Positions 1 to 7,887 of a DNA stretch of 21,510 nt are shown here, in pieces. The position numbers were made by a program, and so were the translations under genes. Source of the DNA: Flavobacterium psychrophilum (GTDB taxonomy: Bacteria > Bacteroidota > Bacteroidia > Flavobacteriales > Flavobacteriaceae); the NCBI GenBank assembly GCA_945878515.1, contig CAMCTL010000045.1, forward strand, positions 1 through 21,510. Reading direction: 5' to 3'. The notes beneath the pieces are model-generated. The model saw only the letters and a program-made list of their open reading frames with translations. It was not told where the DNA came from and searched no databases. Position 1 is the first letter of the stretch; each line of letters begins with the position of its first letter.

Positions 1-1044
1 ACCATAGTTTTAGGAATTTCAGGAATGGGAGATTTAAAGAAAGTAGGTCGAATAGGAGCAAAAGCTTTACTTTATTTTGAAATAGTTTCAACTTTGGCAT
101 TAGCCATTGGTATCGCAGTTGCATATATATTTCAACCTGGAAAAATCGATAAAACTGGATTGGATATTCAAGATGCCAGTAAATATACTAATGGCGCATC
201 TAAAGACTTTTCGTGGTTGGATTTCTTTCTTTCTAACCTCACTTTGCAGGTTTTATTGGCGGCAATTATAGTGGGTGTCGCACTTAATTTTTACAAACAT
301 AGAGAGAAAACGATTTTTGTTTTAGAACGAATTTCAAAGGTGGTTTTTCTTGGATTGAAATATGTTATGTATCTCGCTCCTATTGGTGCTTTTGGCGGTA
401 TGTCTTATACCATTGGAAAGTTTGGTTTAGCAACGTTAATTCCTTTGGGAAAATTGATGATTTCTGTTTATGCAACTATGTTTTTGTTTGTTTTCATCGT
501 TCTTGGCGGTATTCTTAACTATTACAAAATCAAAATGATGGATTTGCTACGATATATTAGAGAAGAATTGTTATTGGTTTTAGGAACTTCCTCCTCTGAA
601 TCTGCTCTGCCTTCTATTATGGTTAAGTTAGAAAAAATGGGCTGCAGCAAATCCGTAGTTGGATTAGTTATTCCAACAGGCTATTCTTTCAATTTAGATG
701 GAACTTCAATTTACTTGTCAATGTCAGTTATTTTTTTGGCTCAATTATATGACGTCCACCTTAGTTTTTTTGAAATCTTAGTAATTATTGGATTGTTGAT
801 GATTACTTCTAAAGGTGCAGCGGGAGTAACTGGGAGCGGATTTATTGTTTTAGCTTCGACCTTGACGGCCATTCATAAAATTCCAGTTGAAGGATTGGCT
901 TTTTTATTAGGAGTTGATAAATTTATGAGCGAAGCTAGAGCCATTACAAATCTCATTGGCAATAGTGTCGCTACAATTGTCATTGCTAAAAGTGAAAACG
1001 ATTTTACAGCGCCCAATTTGGATAATAGTTTAGAAGAGTTTTAG
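1..1044 (+). CDS. dctA: C4-dicarboxylate:cation symporter, DctA type (5' end outside the window)
   Basis: This is the last 347 residues of an inner-membrane symporter of the dicarboxylate/amino acid:cation symporter (SLC1-like) family. It would import succinate, fumarate or malate with Na+ or H+. The reading frame is open from base 1, so the ATG at 25 is internal and the true start lies upstream. The segment matches E. coli DctA from about residue 83 onward as I remember that protein. Signatures visible are a serine-rich GTSSSES loop, NLDGTSIY in the NMDGT-like substrate/cation motif, SKGAAGVTGSGF, and FMSEARAITNLIGN. Several hydrophobic segments are consistent with a multispanning protein. 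DctA is favoured over GltP-type glutamate carriers because of the near-identical REELL-VLGTSSSES and KSVVGLVIPTGYSF stretches. It ends two bases from the convergent rsmD stop. Confidence 0.9.
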   Translation, partial: TIVLGISGMGDLKKVGRIGAKALLYFEIVSTLALAIGIAVAYIFQPGKIDKTGLDIQDASKYTNGASKDFSWLDFFLSNLTLQVLLAAIIVGVALNFYKHREKTIFVLERISKVVFLGLKYVMYLAPIGAFGGMSYTIGKFGLATLIPLGKLMISVYATMFLFVFIVLGGILNYYKIKMMDLLRYIREELLLVLGTSSSESALPSIMVKLEKMGCSKSVVGLVIPTGYSFNLDGTSIYLSMSVIFLAQLYDVHLSFFEILVIIGLLMITSKGAAGVTGSGFIVLASTLTAIHKIPVEGLAFLLGVDKFMSEARAITNLIGNSVATIVIAKSENDFTAPNLDNSLEEF

Positions 1045-1046
1045 CT

Positions 1047-1643
1047 TTATTCTGGTTCAGAATCTTCGAATAAATTGTCATCATCCATTTCTTCGCCAGT
1101 TGATTTTGCAATTTCGAAAAAGCTAAAAATCGAACCGCCATAGCTTTTTTTGAAAGAAAAATGAATCAAATGGTCGAGTTTTGTATATTTGGAATGTTCA
1201 ATAATCATCATTCCATCTTCGTTTAAAATGGTTTTTTCAAAAACGGTCAAGACGATTTTATCAAAAGTCTTTTGATCCAAAGCATAAGGTGGATCGGCAA
1301 AAATAATGTCGTAATTGGCTTCGTTTCTTTCTAAAAACGTAAAAACATCACTTTTGGTAGCAGCAATGTTAAAATCATATTCGGCTGCGACTTGCTTGAT
1401 GAATTTTACACAACCAAAATCAGCATCTACCGATGTAATTGGTGTGCTGCCACGTGAGGCAAATTCGAAACTGATATTTCCGGTTCCTGAAAATAAATCC
1501 AGTATTTTCAAGCCTTCGAAGTTGAAATGATTATTCAAAACATTGAATAATGCCTCTTTACTCATATCAGTTGTAGGGCGAACGGGAAGTCCTTTGGGCG
1601 GAAAAATACGTCTTCCTTTATATTTACCTGAAATGATTCTCAC
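1047..1643 (-). CDS. rsmD: 16S rRNA (guanine(966)-N2)-methyltransferase RsmD
   Basis: This is a cytosolic SAM-dependent methyltransferase that methylates G966 of 16S rRNA during 30S assembly. The 198-residue length is normal for RsmD plus a short acidic tail. The N-terminal MRIISGKYKGRRI and the RPTTDMSKEALFN stretch are typical of the family. The SAM motif is DLFSGTGNISFE (about residues 49-60), and the catalytic DPPY motif of N-methyltransferases is at about residues 117-120. The start codon is GTG (1643-1641) and overlaps the stop of the upstream DUF3822 gene by four bases (GTGA), which suggests translational coupling. The last 15 or so residues (EEMDDDNLFEDSEPE) are an acidic extension outside the fold. 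Its stop is two bases from that of convergent dctA. Confidence 0.93.
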   Translation of the reverse strand: MRIISGKYKGRRIFPPKGLPVRPTTDMSKEALFNVLNNHFNFEGLKILDLFSGTGNISFEFASRGSTPITSVDADFGCVKFIKQVAAEYDFNIAATKSDVFTFLERNEANYDIIFADPPYALDQKTFDKIVLTVFEKTILNEDGMMIIEHSKYTKLDHLIHFSFKKSYGGSIFSFFEIAKSTGEEMDDDNLFEDSEPE

Positions 1644-2458
1644 GATTGAAAAAGGATAAAATGTTTCAAATTCTGAGCAGCTGAAAAGGAGTTGTTTTTT
1701 TGTAAAATCGTTACATCAAAAAAGGATATATTTCGAATATATTTATACGCCAATTGATAAAAAGCGTCATCTTCGGCAATGGTACCTAACAATTCCAATT
1801 TGAAATTTTCAGGATTCATATTCAATTGTTCGGCAGTAAAAAGTATGTAGTACAGAAAATCTTCGGGTGTTTGATAATCGAAAGAATTAAACAACAATAG
1901 CTTTTGATTCTGAATCACAATAATTTCAAAATGTCCCGGATTCATATTCACAATCATCTTTTTGTGGTCATTGTTTTTGGATGCATCCAAAAGTTTAGTC
2001 ACCAAAATACTGTTAGCATGTTTGTAATCGAAAGAACCAAATTGGTCAATAAAGAAATTATTGATGTTCGCATACGGAATGTAAACGGTGTTCATTTGGT
2101 AATGCTGGATTTCGTCGAAAGCAAAAAAATCGGTTTCGAAAACCTTCGTATTGTATTGCAAATAGCTGCCTAAGAAGTTCTCATCAAAAAGCGGTTCCGG
2201 TACAAAAGTCGAAAGATTGTTGTTGTGAATCACTAATATTTCATCATAAGAATCCTTTAGCTCAGCGTTCTCTCTGAAAGCATCGGCAAACAATTCTTCA
2301 ATTTTTGTGGCTTTGTGAAAAGTGTCAAAGTGGATTTCTTTTACTGAAAGTACGGCATGATTTAAAGTATCAAAAACACAAAACGAAAGCCCAGTCAAGG
2401 AAACTTGAAGCGAAAGTTTTTTGTATTTTTTTTCGGTAATAGTAGTGTTAATTGACAT
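1640..2458 (-). CDS. DUF3822 family protein, unknown function
   Basis: This is a soluble protein of about 272 residues that I recognise as the DUF3822 family found immediately upstream of rsmD in Flavobacteriia. No catalytic motif is evident and its function is unknown. I place the start at ATG 2458-2456 (MSINTTITEKKYKKLSL). A longer frame from 2536 would add 26 hydrophobic residues, but those codons run through a promoter and a hexamer repeat. A TAnnTTTG box at 2464-2471 on this strand sits only five bases before the chosen ATG, so the transcript should start at or just before that codon. The gene overlaps rsmD by four bases and is almost certainly cotranscribed with it, suggesting a link to translation or cell growth that remains inference. 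Confidence 0.78.
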   Translation of the reverse strand: MSINTTITEKKYKKLSLQVSLTGLSFCVFDTLNHAVLSVKEIHFDTFHKATKIEELFADAFRENAELKDSYDEILVIHNNNLSTFVPEPLFDENFLGSYLQYNTKVFETDFFAFDEIQHYQMNTVYIPYANINNFFIDQFGSFDYKHANSILVTKLLDASKNNDHKKMIVNMNPGHFEIIVIQNQKLLLFNSFDYQTPEDFLYYILFTAEQLNMNPENFKLELLGTIAEDDAFYQLAYKYIRNISFFDVTILQKNNSFSAAQNLKHFILFQS

Positions 2459-2463
2459 GGTTG

Positions 2464-2493
2464 CAAACTTACAAATTAAAAATTCAATTGCAA
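2464..2493 (-). promoter_or_regulatory. Bacteroidetes-type promoter for DUF3822-rsmD
   Basis: Read on the minus strand, TAAGTTTG (2471-2464) matches the Bacteroidetes -7 consensus TAnnTTTG. A TTG at 2493-2491 lies 19 bases upstream, the expected spacing to the -33 element. The -7 box ends five bases before the ATG at 2458, which implies a very short or absent 5' leader. Confidence 0.6.
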
Positions 2494-2694
2494 TATCAAA
2501 AATCGATAACAATGGCAATTTCAATTTCAATCGCAAAAATCAATGGAAAAATCAATGGCAAAAATCAATTAAAACAAAAATAAAAAATGAAATTAATTAT
2601 CTAATCAAAATTATCCATTCCAACAATTGAAAATTGAAATTGCTGTTGAAATTGACATTGAAATAAGCATTACCATTGCCATTGATATTGAAAT
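2484..2694. repeat. Two opposed degenerate hexamer arrays (CAATNN / NNATTG)
   Basis: The left array (about 2484-2571) repeats CAATNN units with some seven-base units. The right array (about 2621-2694) repeats NNATTG units with a nearly strict six-base period, so the two are reverse complements flanking about 50 bases of AT-rich DNA. One perfect 12-base inverted pair is at 2515-2526 and 2632-2643. The arrays fill the gap between DUF3822 and the helicase gene. Together with the AT-rich core they explain the whole intergenic stretch. Short ORFs reading through them look like low-complexity artefacts. Confidence 0.7.
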
Positions 2695-2726
2695 TCTTTC
2701 CTTACTTTGCAGTCAAATCATATCAA

Positions 2727-4148
2727 ATGAATTCCTCCCTTTTTTATAGTCTTTTACTGAAAAAATTCCCTTTTCAACCCACGTACAAACAAGATGTTTT
2801 TTTTCAAAAAATTGCTATTTTCTTGACCGACAATTACAATAACTCGATTTTTGTTTTGAAAGGATATGCTGGAACGGGAAAAACGACCGTGATTTCGACC
2901 ATCGTCAATAATTTAATTGAGATTAATAAAAAATACGTTTTATTGGCGCCAACGGGTCGCGCAGCAAAGGTAATTGCCAATTATTCTAACAAACCTGCTT
3001 TCACGATTCATAAAAAAATCTACTTTCCAAAGAAATCCTCTGGTGGTGGCGTTTCCTTTACTTTGCAACAAAACAAACACACCAACACAATCTTTATCGT
3101 CGATGAAGCCTCGATGATTTCGGATACAAATTCGGATTCTAAGTTATACGAAAACGGCTCTTTGCTCGACGATTTGATTTCATACATTTATTCAGGAACC
3201 AATTGTAAGTTGATTTTGTTGGGAGATACAGCGCAATTACCGCCGGTGAATTTGGATATTAGTCCGGCTTTGGATGTTCAAACTTTGGGTTTGAATTACT
3301 ACAAAGAAATCGAGCATATAGAGCTTGACGAAGTAATGCGTCAGGAAGAAAATTCTGGGATTTTGCATAATGCTACTGAACTCAGGGAATTGTTGAAAGA
3401 TGATTTTATCACTGATTTTAAATTTAATGTAAAAAAATTCAAGGATATTGTTCGATTGACTGATGGTTATGACATTCAGGATGCCATCAATTCGGCTTAC
3501 AGTAATTATAGCATCGAAGATACCGCTTTTATCGTTCGTTCGAATAAAAGAGCCAATCAATACAATGAGCAAATCCGTTCGAAAATTCTCGATAAAGAAA
3601 GCGAACTTTCAACAGGAGACTTTTTGATGGTCGTGAAGAACAATTATTTTTGGCTCAAAGATTCTGACGAAGCGGGTTTTATTGCCAATGGCGACATCAT
3701 CGAAGTGTTGGAAATTTTTAAGATACAAGAATTATACAGCTTTAAGTTTGCCAAAGTAAAAATACGAATGGTCGATTATCCCAATCAAAAACCATTCGAA
3801 ACCGTCCTATTATTAGGCACCATAAAAAGTGAATCACCCTCTTTAACTTATGAGGAATCGAATAGATTGTATCAGGAAGTCTTGAAAGATTACGAAGGCG
3901 AAACCAAGTTTAAACAATTTCAAAAAGTGAAAGCCAACGAATATTTCAATGGCTTGCAAGTCAAGTTTTCGTATGCGATAACCTGCCACAAATCGCAAGG
4001 AGGGCAGTGGAATACTGTTTTTATTGAGCAACCTTATTTGCCAGACGGCATCAACAGAGATTACATTCGATGGTTGTACACCGCTATGACAAGAGCGAAA
4101 AATAAATTATATTTGATAGGATTTAAGGATGATAATTTTGTGGAATGA
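2727..4148 (+). CDS. SF1B RecD-like ATP-dependent DNA helicase
   Basis: This is a stand-alone superfamily 1B helicase of about 473 residues, of the AAA_30 plus UvrD_C_2 type seen in Bacteroidetes, probably acting in DNA repair or replication restart. Visible motifs in order are Walker A GYAGTGKTT (about residues 46-54), a PTGRAA motif, Walker B VDEAS, motif III GDTAQLPPV, and the C-terminal TCHKSQGGQW and YTAMTRAK motifs (V and VI). It lacks RecBCD-specific extensions, so it should not be named recD. I choose ATG 2727 (MNSSLFYSLLL). The frame is open back to an ATG at 2676, but those 17 residues overlap the hexamer repeat. It is followed by an inverted repeat with a T-rich tail that may end transcription. 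Confidence 0.88.
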   Translation: MNSSLFYSLLLKKFPFQPTYKQDVFFQKIAIFLTDNYNNSIFVLKGYAGTGKTTVISTIVNNLIEINKKYVLLAPTGRAAKVIANYSNKPAFTIHKKIYFPKKSSGGGVSFTLQQNKHTNTIFIVDEASMISDTNSDSKLYENGSLLDDLISYIYSGTNCKLILLGDTAQLPPVNLDISPALDVQTLGLNYYKEIEHIELDEVMRQEENSGILHNATELRELLKDDFITDFKFNVKKFKDIVRLTDGYDIQDAINSAYSNYSIEDTAFIVRSNKRANQYNEQIRSKILDKESELSTGDFLMVVKNNYFWLKDSDEAGFIANGDIIEVLEIFKIQELYSFKFAKVKIRMVDYPNQKPFETVLLLGTIKSESPSLTYEESNRLYQEVLKDYEGETKFKQFQKVKANEYFNGLQVKFSYAITCHKSQGGQWNTVFIEQPYLPDGINRDYIRWLYTAMTRAKNKLYLIGFKDDNFVE

Positions 4149-4163
4149 TTATTTTTAAATTTT

Positions 4164-4224
4164 GCCACGAATGCACGAATTGATATAAGGTATAAAGCAT
4201 TTGAATAATTCGTGAATTCGTGGC
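4164..4224. repeat. 18-base imperfect inverted repeat (GCCACGAATTCACGAATT type)
   Basis: The arms at 4164-4181 and 4207-4224 are complementary at 17 of 18 positions and are separated by 25 bases. The right arm is followed by ATTTTTTGATTTT, so on the plus strand it could serve as a terminator for the helicase gene. I recall similar GCCACGAATTCACGAATT blocks as common interspersed elements in Flavobacterium genomes, but copy number cannot be checked within this window. Confidence 0.7.
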
Positions 4225-4290
4225 GATTTTTTGATTTTGCCCTAGGTGAAGATTATACCGGGAAGTTATTTATCAAAAATGTTTTTTACT

Positions 4291-4298
4291 TATATTTG
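4291..4298 (+). promoter_or_regulatory. -7 promoter box of the toxin-antitoxin pair
   Basis: TATATTTG matches TAnnTTTG and lies 17 bases before the antitoxin ATG at 4316, so the leader would be about ten bases. No clear TTG is found at the expected -33 distance. Confidence 0.5.
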
Positions 4299-4315
4299 TA
4301 AAAATAAAAGTCATT

Positions 4316-4524
4316 ATGAGCACAATAACGATTGAAGTCGATGAAAAAAACATTTCGTTTGTAAAAACACTTTTAGAACATCTAAAAGGAGTTAAAAATG
4401 TGACCATTAATGAAGGAAATAGTCCTTATAATCCTGATTTTGTAAATTCAATTGAAGAAGGTAGAGCGCCGAATATAAACGCGGTGAATGTACTACAATT
4501 TCTACCAAGGATTTATGGAAGTAA
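4316..4524 (+). pseudogene. Antitoxin of a YoeB-type pair, frameshifted
   Basis: The frame from ATG 4316 (MSTITIEVDEKNISF) looks like a small Bacteroidetes antitoxin up to SIEEGRA. It then continues in a nonsense frame to 4579 and runs far into the toxin gene. Removing two bases at the GCGC in 4466-4469, a likely GC duplication, restores the ending GRAEYKRGECTTISTKDLWK and a stop at 4522-4524. That ending is the kind expected for this class: a charged stretch, then T-I-S-x-D-L-W-K. It would also overlap the toxin start at 4515 by ten bases, as in intact operons. The repaired protein would be 68 residues. The gene is therefore scored as a +2 frameshift pseudogene. The alternative, a genuine 87-residue antitoxin, is much less likely. 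Confidence 0.75.
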
Positions 4525-4790
4525 AACTAACCAAAAAAGCATTAGAACATTTGGGGTTTTGGAAAAAATCAGGCAATAAAGCCATTCAAAAAAAGATTCA
4601 GCTTCTGATTGAAGACATAATGAAAAATCCATTCGAAGGTATTGGAAAACCCGAAGCTTTAAAATATAATTTGCAAGGAACTTGGTCTAGAAAAATTAAC
4701 GAATAACATCGTATTGTTTATGAAATTCCTGATAAAGGCGTTTTATTGATACATAGCTTGAAAGGTCATTACACCGATTTAGATATTTAA
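4515..4790 (+). pseudogene. YoeB/Txe-family mRNA interferase toxin, nonsense mutation
   Basis: From ATG 4515 the frame reads MEVKLTKKALEHLGFWKK and aligns with E. coli YoeB over its length, including NPFEGIGKPEALKYNLQGTWSRKINE. At 4704-4706 a TAA interrupts it. The same frame then continues HRIVYEIPDKGVLLIHSLKGHYTDLDI to a second stop at 4788-4790. YoeB toxins are ribosome-dependent RNases with active-site residues Glu46, Arg65 and His83 in E. coli numbering. The Glu equivalent is kept (GKPE), but the stop falls where YoeB has E63, so the Arg and His are lost. One base change (GAA to TAA) would explain it. The toxin should be inactive unless the stop is read through. A frame extending upstream to 4488 has no family support. 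Confidence 0.85.
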
Positions 4791-4794
4791 AATG

Positions 4795-4832
4795 AAACCT
4801 CACTTTAAATAATAGTGGGGTTTTGTTTTTTT
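4795..4832 (+). terminator. Rho-independent terminator after the toxin remnant
   Basis: AAACCTCACT (4795-4804) pairs with AGTGGGGTTT (4814-4823) with one T-G wobble and a nine-base loop. TGTTTTTTT follows. It is five bases after the toxin stop. Confidence 0.8.
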
Positions 4833-4887
4833 GGTAACAAATTAGAAACAGGTTGGTTAAGTATGACTTCGGTAAAGATTATTTAGA

Positions 4888-4915
4888 TTGGTTTTGTGGA
4901 AATATAGTATATTTG
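4888..4915 (+). promoter_or_regulatory. Promoter for the GIY-YIG gene
   Basis: TTG (4888-4890) and TATATTTG (4908-4915) are separated by 17 bases and match the Bacteroidetes promoter form. The ATG at 4967 lies 51 bases downstream, giving a leader of roughly 45 bases. Confidence 0.5.
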
Positions 4916-4966
4916 AAAATCCACTATAGTAATTAAATAAACTGTAAATATTTAATAAAATGATAA

Positions 4967-5827
4967 ATGAAATTCGGTAAAACAATAAAAATATTTTTAA
5001 TTGACGGAGAACCAAACGGTAGGATGAGCTGTGAACTTTCAAATTGGTCCGGAAAAGCGTATAAAATACCACGAATTAAAGTGAAAGATTGTATAGATCG
5101 TACAGATTTAATTACTACCGGAGTTTATCTATTATTTGGTAAAGATGAAGAAGGAAAAGACCTTGTTTATATTGGAGAAGCAGAGTCTATATTAAAAAGG
5201 CTTAATCAGCATTTAAACCAAAAAGATTTTTGGAATGAAACTGTTGTTTTTATAAGTAAAGATGAAAATCTAAATAAAGCTCACGTAAAATATTTAGAAA
5301 ATAGACTTCACGATATTGCTTTAAAAGCCAAGAGATATAAAGTTGAAAATTCAATCACTCCAACGCAATCTTCAATTTCGGAATCAGATAGAGCTGAAAT
5401 GGAAGAATTTATCGAAAACATTAAAATGCTCGTAAATACACTTGGACACAAAGTCTTTGATGAAAAGAGAGATGTTAAACCAAAGCAAAAACTAGAAACA
5501 TTTAGTATTAAAGCAGCTCGTGGTGCAGATGGACATGGTGAACCAACATCTGATGGATTTGTGGTATTCAAGGGTTCAAAAGCTGCAAGTACTATTGTTA
5601 ATTCAATGACTCCAGGTTTTATCAAGTTTCGGCAAAAATTAATTGATGAAGGTATGCTGATTAACAAAATCGAATATTTTGAATTTTCCGATGACTATAT
5701 TTTTAGTAGTCCTTCGACAGCAGCGGTAATTGTTATGGGACGAAATGCAAATGGATTGTCGGAATGGAAACTTAAAAGCGGTAAAACATTGAAGGATTTT
5801 GAAACAAACGAGAAAACATCATCATAA
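4967..5827 (+). CDS. GIY-YIG nuclease-domain protein with C-terminal DUF4357
   Basis: This is a soluble 286-residue protein. Residues about 48-125 form a GIY-YIG domain: GVYLL (52-56), LVYIGEAES (66-74), an arginine in ILKRLNQH (R78) and the conserved metal-binding glutamate in YLENRL (E111). All the catalytic elements I can recognise are present, so it is probably an active endonuclease. The C-terminal 60 or so residues ([21 protein letters not shown]...GKTLKDFE) are a recognisable DUF4357 domain, often fused to such nucleases. The target and role are unknown. It sits between a broken toxin-antitoxin pair and kdsB, has its own likely promoter, and its TAA overlaps the kdsB ATG by one base (TAATG). 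That overlap suggests kdsB is cotranscribed, although the two functions appear unrelated. Confidence 0.85.
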   Translation: MKFGKTIKIFLIDGEPNGRMSCELSNWSGKAYKIPRIKVKDCIDRTDLITTGVYLLFGKDEEGKDLVYIGEAESILKRLNQHLNQKDFWNETVVFISKDENLNKAHVKYLENRLHDIALKAKRYKVENSITPTQSSISESDRAEMEEFIENIKMLVNTLGHKVFDEKRDVKPKQKLETFSIKAARGADGHGEPTSDGFVVFKGSKAASTIVNSMTPGFIKFRQKLIDEGMLINKIEYFEFSDDYIFSSPSTAAVIVMGRNANGLSEWKLKSGKTLKDFETNEKTSS

Positions 5828-6552
5828 TGAAAATAATAGCAGTCATTCCAGCACGTTACGCATCTACAAGATTTCCTGCAAAACTAATGCAAGATTTGGG
5901 AGGGAAAACCGTTATTTTAAGAACCTACGAAGCGGCCAAAAAGTCCAATCTTTTCGATGATGTTTTCGTGGTTACCGATTCTGATTTGATTTTTAACGAA
6001 ATAGTTTCCAACGGAGGCAAAGCCATAATGAGCATCAAGGAACACGAATCAGGAAGCGACAGAATTGCCGAAGCAGTTGAAAATATGGACGTGGATATTG
6101 TCGTAAATGTTCAAGGCGACGAACCTTTTATTAACACAGACGCTTTAGAAAAACTGATTGAAGTGTATAAAGACGATACCGAAAAGAAAGTAGATTTGGC
6201 TTCTTTGATGTTTGAAATCAGTGAGGAAGAAGAAATTAACAATCCTAATAATGTGAAAGTAGTGGTGGATCAAAACGGTTTTGCTTTGTATTTTTCGCGT
6301 TCTGCTATTCCGTATCCAAGAGAGAAAAATGTGGGCGTTCGTTATATGCAACACATTGGTATTTATGCTTTTAGAAAAAAAGCCTTAATGGATTTTTATA
6401 ATCTACCGATGAAAACCTTGGAAGCCTCCGAAAAACTGGAACAATTGCGTTATCTCGAATTTGGAAAACGCATCAAAATGATCGAAACTGCCGAGAAAAG
6501 CATTGGCATAGACACGCCCGAAGATTTGGAAAAGGCGAGGAGAATGCTGTAA
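5827..6552 (+). CDS. kdsB: 3-deoxy-manno-octulosonate cytidylyltransferase (CMP-Kdo synthetase)
   Basis: This cytosolic enzyme activates Kdo with CTP to give CMP-Kdo, the donor for the inner core of lipopolysaccharide, which points to a Gram-negative envelope. At 241 residues it has the usual length. Motifs seen are [15 protein letters not shown] at the nucleotide-binding N-terminus, [29 protein letters not shown], and the C-terminal [12 protein letters not shown]. All are standard for KdsB. Its ATG shares one base with the stop of the upstream GIY-YIG gene, so expression may depend on that transcript. No separate promoter box is obvious. No clear terminator follows it. Confidence 0.95.
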   Translation: MKIIAVIPARYASTRFPAKLMQDLGGKTVILRTYEAAKKSNLFDDVFVVTDSDLIFNEIVSNGGKAIMSIKEHESGSDRIAEAVENMDVDIVVNVQGDEPFINTDALEKLIEVYKDDTEKKVDLASLMFEISEEEEINNPNNVKVVVDQNGFALYFSRSAIPYPREKNVGVRYMQHIGIYAFRKKALMDFYNLPMKTLEASEKLEQLRYLEFGKRIKMIETAEKSIGIDTPEDLEKARRML

Positions 6553-6602
6553 ATCAAAATTTGATGTCAATCATTTTTAAATTTACTATTCTGGACATTT
6601 AT

Positions 6603-7268
6603 TTAGAATTTACTTTCAATTAAAATCAACTCGTTCGTTTTATCTATTCTCAGGCATTTTAACACGGAATACTCCTTGGCATTAAATTTTGAAATATAAT
6701 CTAAATTGATTTTCTTTTGTTCTGATTTTGTTAGCATTGTATTAAAAAGTATAATGCCTTTTGGTTGCAGCAGAGCACAAATTCTATTTATAAAAATGGT
6801 TTCAAACAAAAAAGCGGGCATCTTTGAGTCTTGGAAAATATCAATAATGATTAAGTCGAATTTGAAATTGTTATTTGAAACATATTTATTAGCATCATCG
6901 ATAATTATTTCTAGATTAGGAATGCTGTCTAAATAAAAATAAGTATTGGCAATATCAATGATATTTTTGTCAATTTCAACTCCAGTAATTTTTCCTTCAA
7001 ATTTAATTTCGTCAACCAAAGTCCGTATTACGCTTCCGCCGGCCACTCCAAGTACCAAAATGGATTGCATTGATTTAATTCTTTCAAAACCAATTTTTAT
7101 TAGGCCTTTTCTCAAAATTCGCTGCAAATTCCCGTAAGAATAATTTGTGTTTTCACTGTCCAAGACCAACTTTCCGTCTGCCCAAGTAACTTCAAGTGTT
7201 TTACTCAGGGTAGATTTCTCTTTGAAAATAGTGATTGGAATGAGATAACTAAACAGTTTTTTGAACAT
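6603..7268 (-). CDS. Spermidine-synthase-like SAM-dependent methyltransferase domain protein
   Basis: This is a 221-residue protein with the Rossmann fold of the spermidine synthase/methyltransferase superfamily. Motif I is LVLGVAGGSVIRTL (71-84), the acidic ribose-binding segment is TGVEID (95-100), then DDA (124-126) and LIIIDIFQD (139-147). True SpeE enzymes have a GGGDGG-type motif and a D-Y-D active-site arrangement that I do not see, and the N-terminal beta domain is reduced to about 60 residues. Polyamine synthesis by this protein is therefore doubtful. It is better called a spermidine-synthase-like protein of unknown substrate. It is transcribed divergently from the acyltransferase, with 60 bases between the starts. 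Confidence 0.75.
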   Translation of the reverse strand: MFKKLFSYLIPITIFKEKSTLSKTLEVTWADGKLVLDSENTNYSYGNLQRILRKGLIKIGFERIKSMQSILVLGVAGGSVIRTLVDEIKFEGKITGVEIDKNIIDIANTYFYLDSIPNLEIIIDDANKYVSNNNFKFDLIIIDIFQDSKMPAFLFETIFINRICALLQPKGIILFNTMLTKSEQKKINLDYISKFNAKEYSVLKCLRIDKTNELILIESKF

Positions 7269-7328
7269 CTAAAGTATTTTTATCAAAAATAAAGTAATAA
7301 TGCTAATTTTACCCAAAAAAGTTTCTAA

Positions 7329-7886
7329 ATGAAAAAAAGGGTTTATAAATTAATTTTCTTCAAATTAATGCATTGGAGAATTGAAGGCGCAATTGACGAA
7401 AGCGTAAAGAAATGTATTCTCATGGTTCTTCCGCATACTAGTTGGCACGATTTTTATCTCGGAATTTTTACCAGAGGAATTATGGATATGGAAATGAATT
7501 TTATTGGAAAAAAAGAATTATTTCGATTTCCATTCGGGCTTTATTTTCGATGGATGGGTGGAGCACCAATAGACAGGGTAGGAAATTTAAACAAAGTAGA
7601 ATCTATTGCTAAAATATTTGACAATCGGGAGGAATTCAGATTGGCTATTTCGCCAGAAGGCACCAGAAAAAAAACTAGTGAACTTAAAACAGGATTTTAT
7701 TACATTGCACTAAAAGCAAATGTTCCTATAATTCCTGTAGCTTTCGATTTTGGCAAAAAGACAGTAAATATTGGCAAACCATTTTATCCTACTTCTAATT
7801 ATGAAAATGATTTAAAAATTTTACTCCATCATTTCGCCGAAGCTAAAGGTAAAATTCCTGAAAAAGGTTTTGCACCACAAAAATAA
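7329..7886 (+). CDS. PlsC-type acyltransferase, short form
   Basis: This 185-residue member of the glycerolphosphate acyltransferase (PlsC/LPLAT) family probably acts at the inner membrane, transferring an acyl chain to a lipid acceptor. The catalytic H-x4-D is HTSWHD (36-41). The acceptor-site motif GGAPIDR is at 77-83, EGTR at 110-113, and a VPIIPV segment at 132-137. Classical PlsC is about 240 residues, and the N-terminal membrane part is missing here. Short forms like this are common in Flavobacteria, so I do not read it as a truncation. The acceptor (lysophosphatidate, ornithine lipid or other) cannot be decided. It ends one base from the convergent XRE gene. Confidence 0.85.
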   Translation: MKKRVYKLIFFKLMHWRIEGAIDESVKKCILMVLPHTSWHDFYLGIFTRGIMDMEMNFIGKKELFRFPFGLYFRWMGGAPIDRVGNLNKVESIAKIFDNREEFRLAISPEGTRKKTSELKTGFYYIALKANVPIIPVAFDFGKKTVNIGKPFYPTSNYENDLKILLHHFAEAKGKIPEKGFAPQK

Positions 7887-7887
7887 A

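Noticed and set aside
2421..2630. 69-codon plus-strand ORF across the hexamer array
   Set aside because: Its sequence (NQWKNQWQK...) is a translation of the repeat and it lies opposite the DUF3822 start and promoter.
2676..2726. Extended N-terminus of the helicase
   Set aside because: The 17 extra residues come from the repeat region, and the ATG at 2727 gives a normal start for the family.
6603..7268. Calling the SAM-fold protein a true spermidine synthase (SpeE) and linking it to the speA/DHS genes
   Set aside because: The GGGDGG motif and the SpeE active-site pattern are missing, and it is about 10 kb from the polyamine genes.
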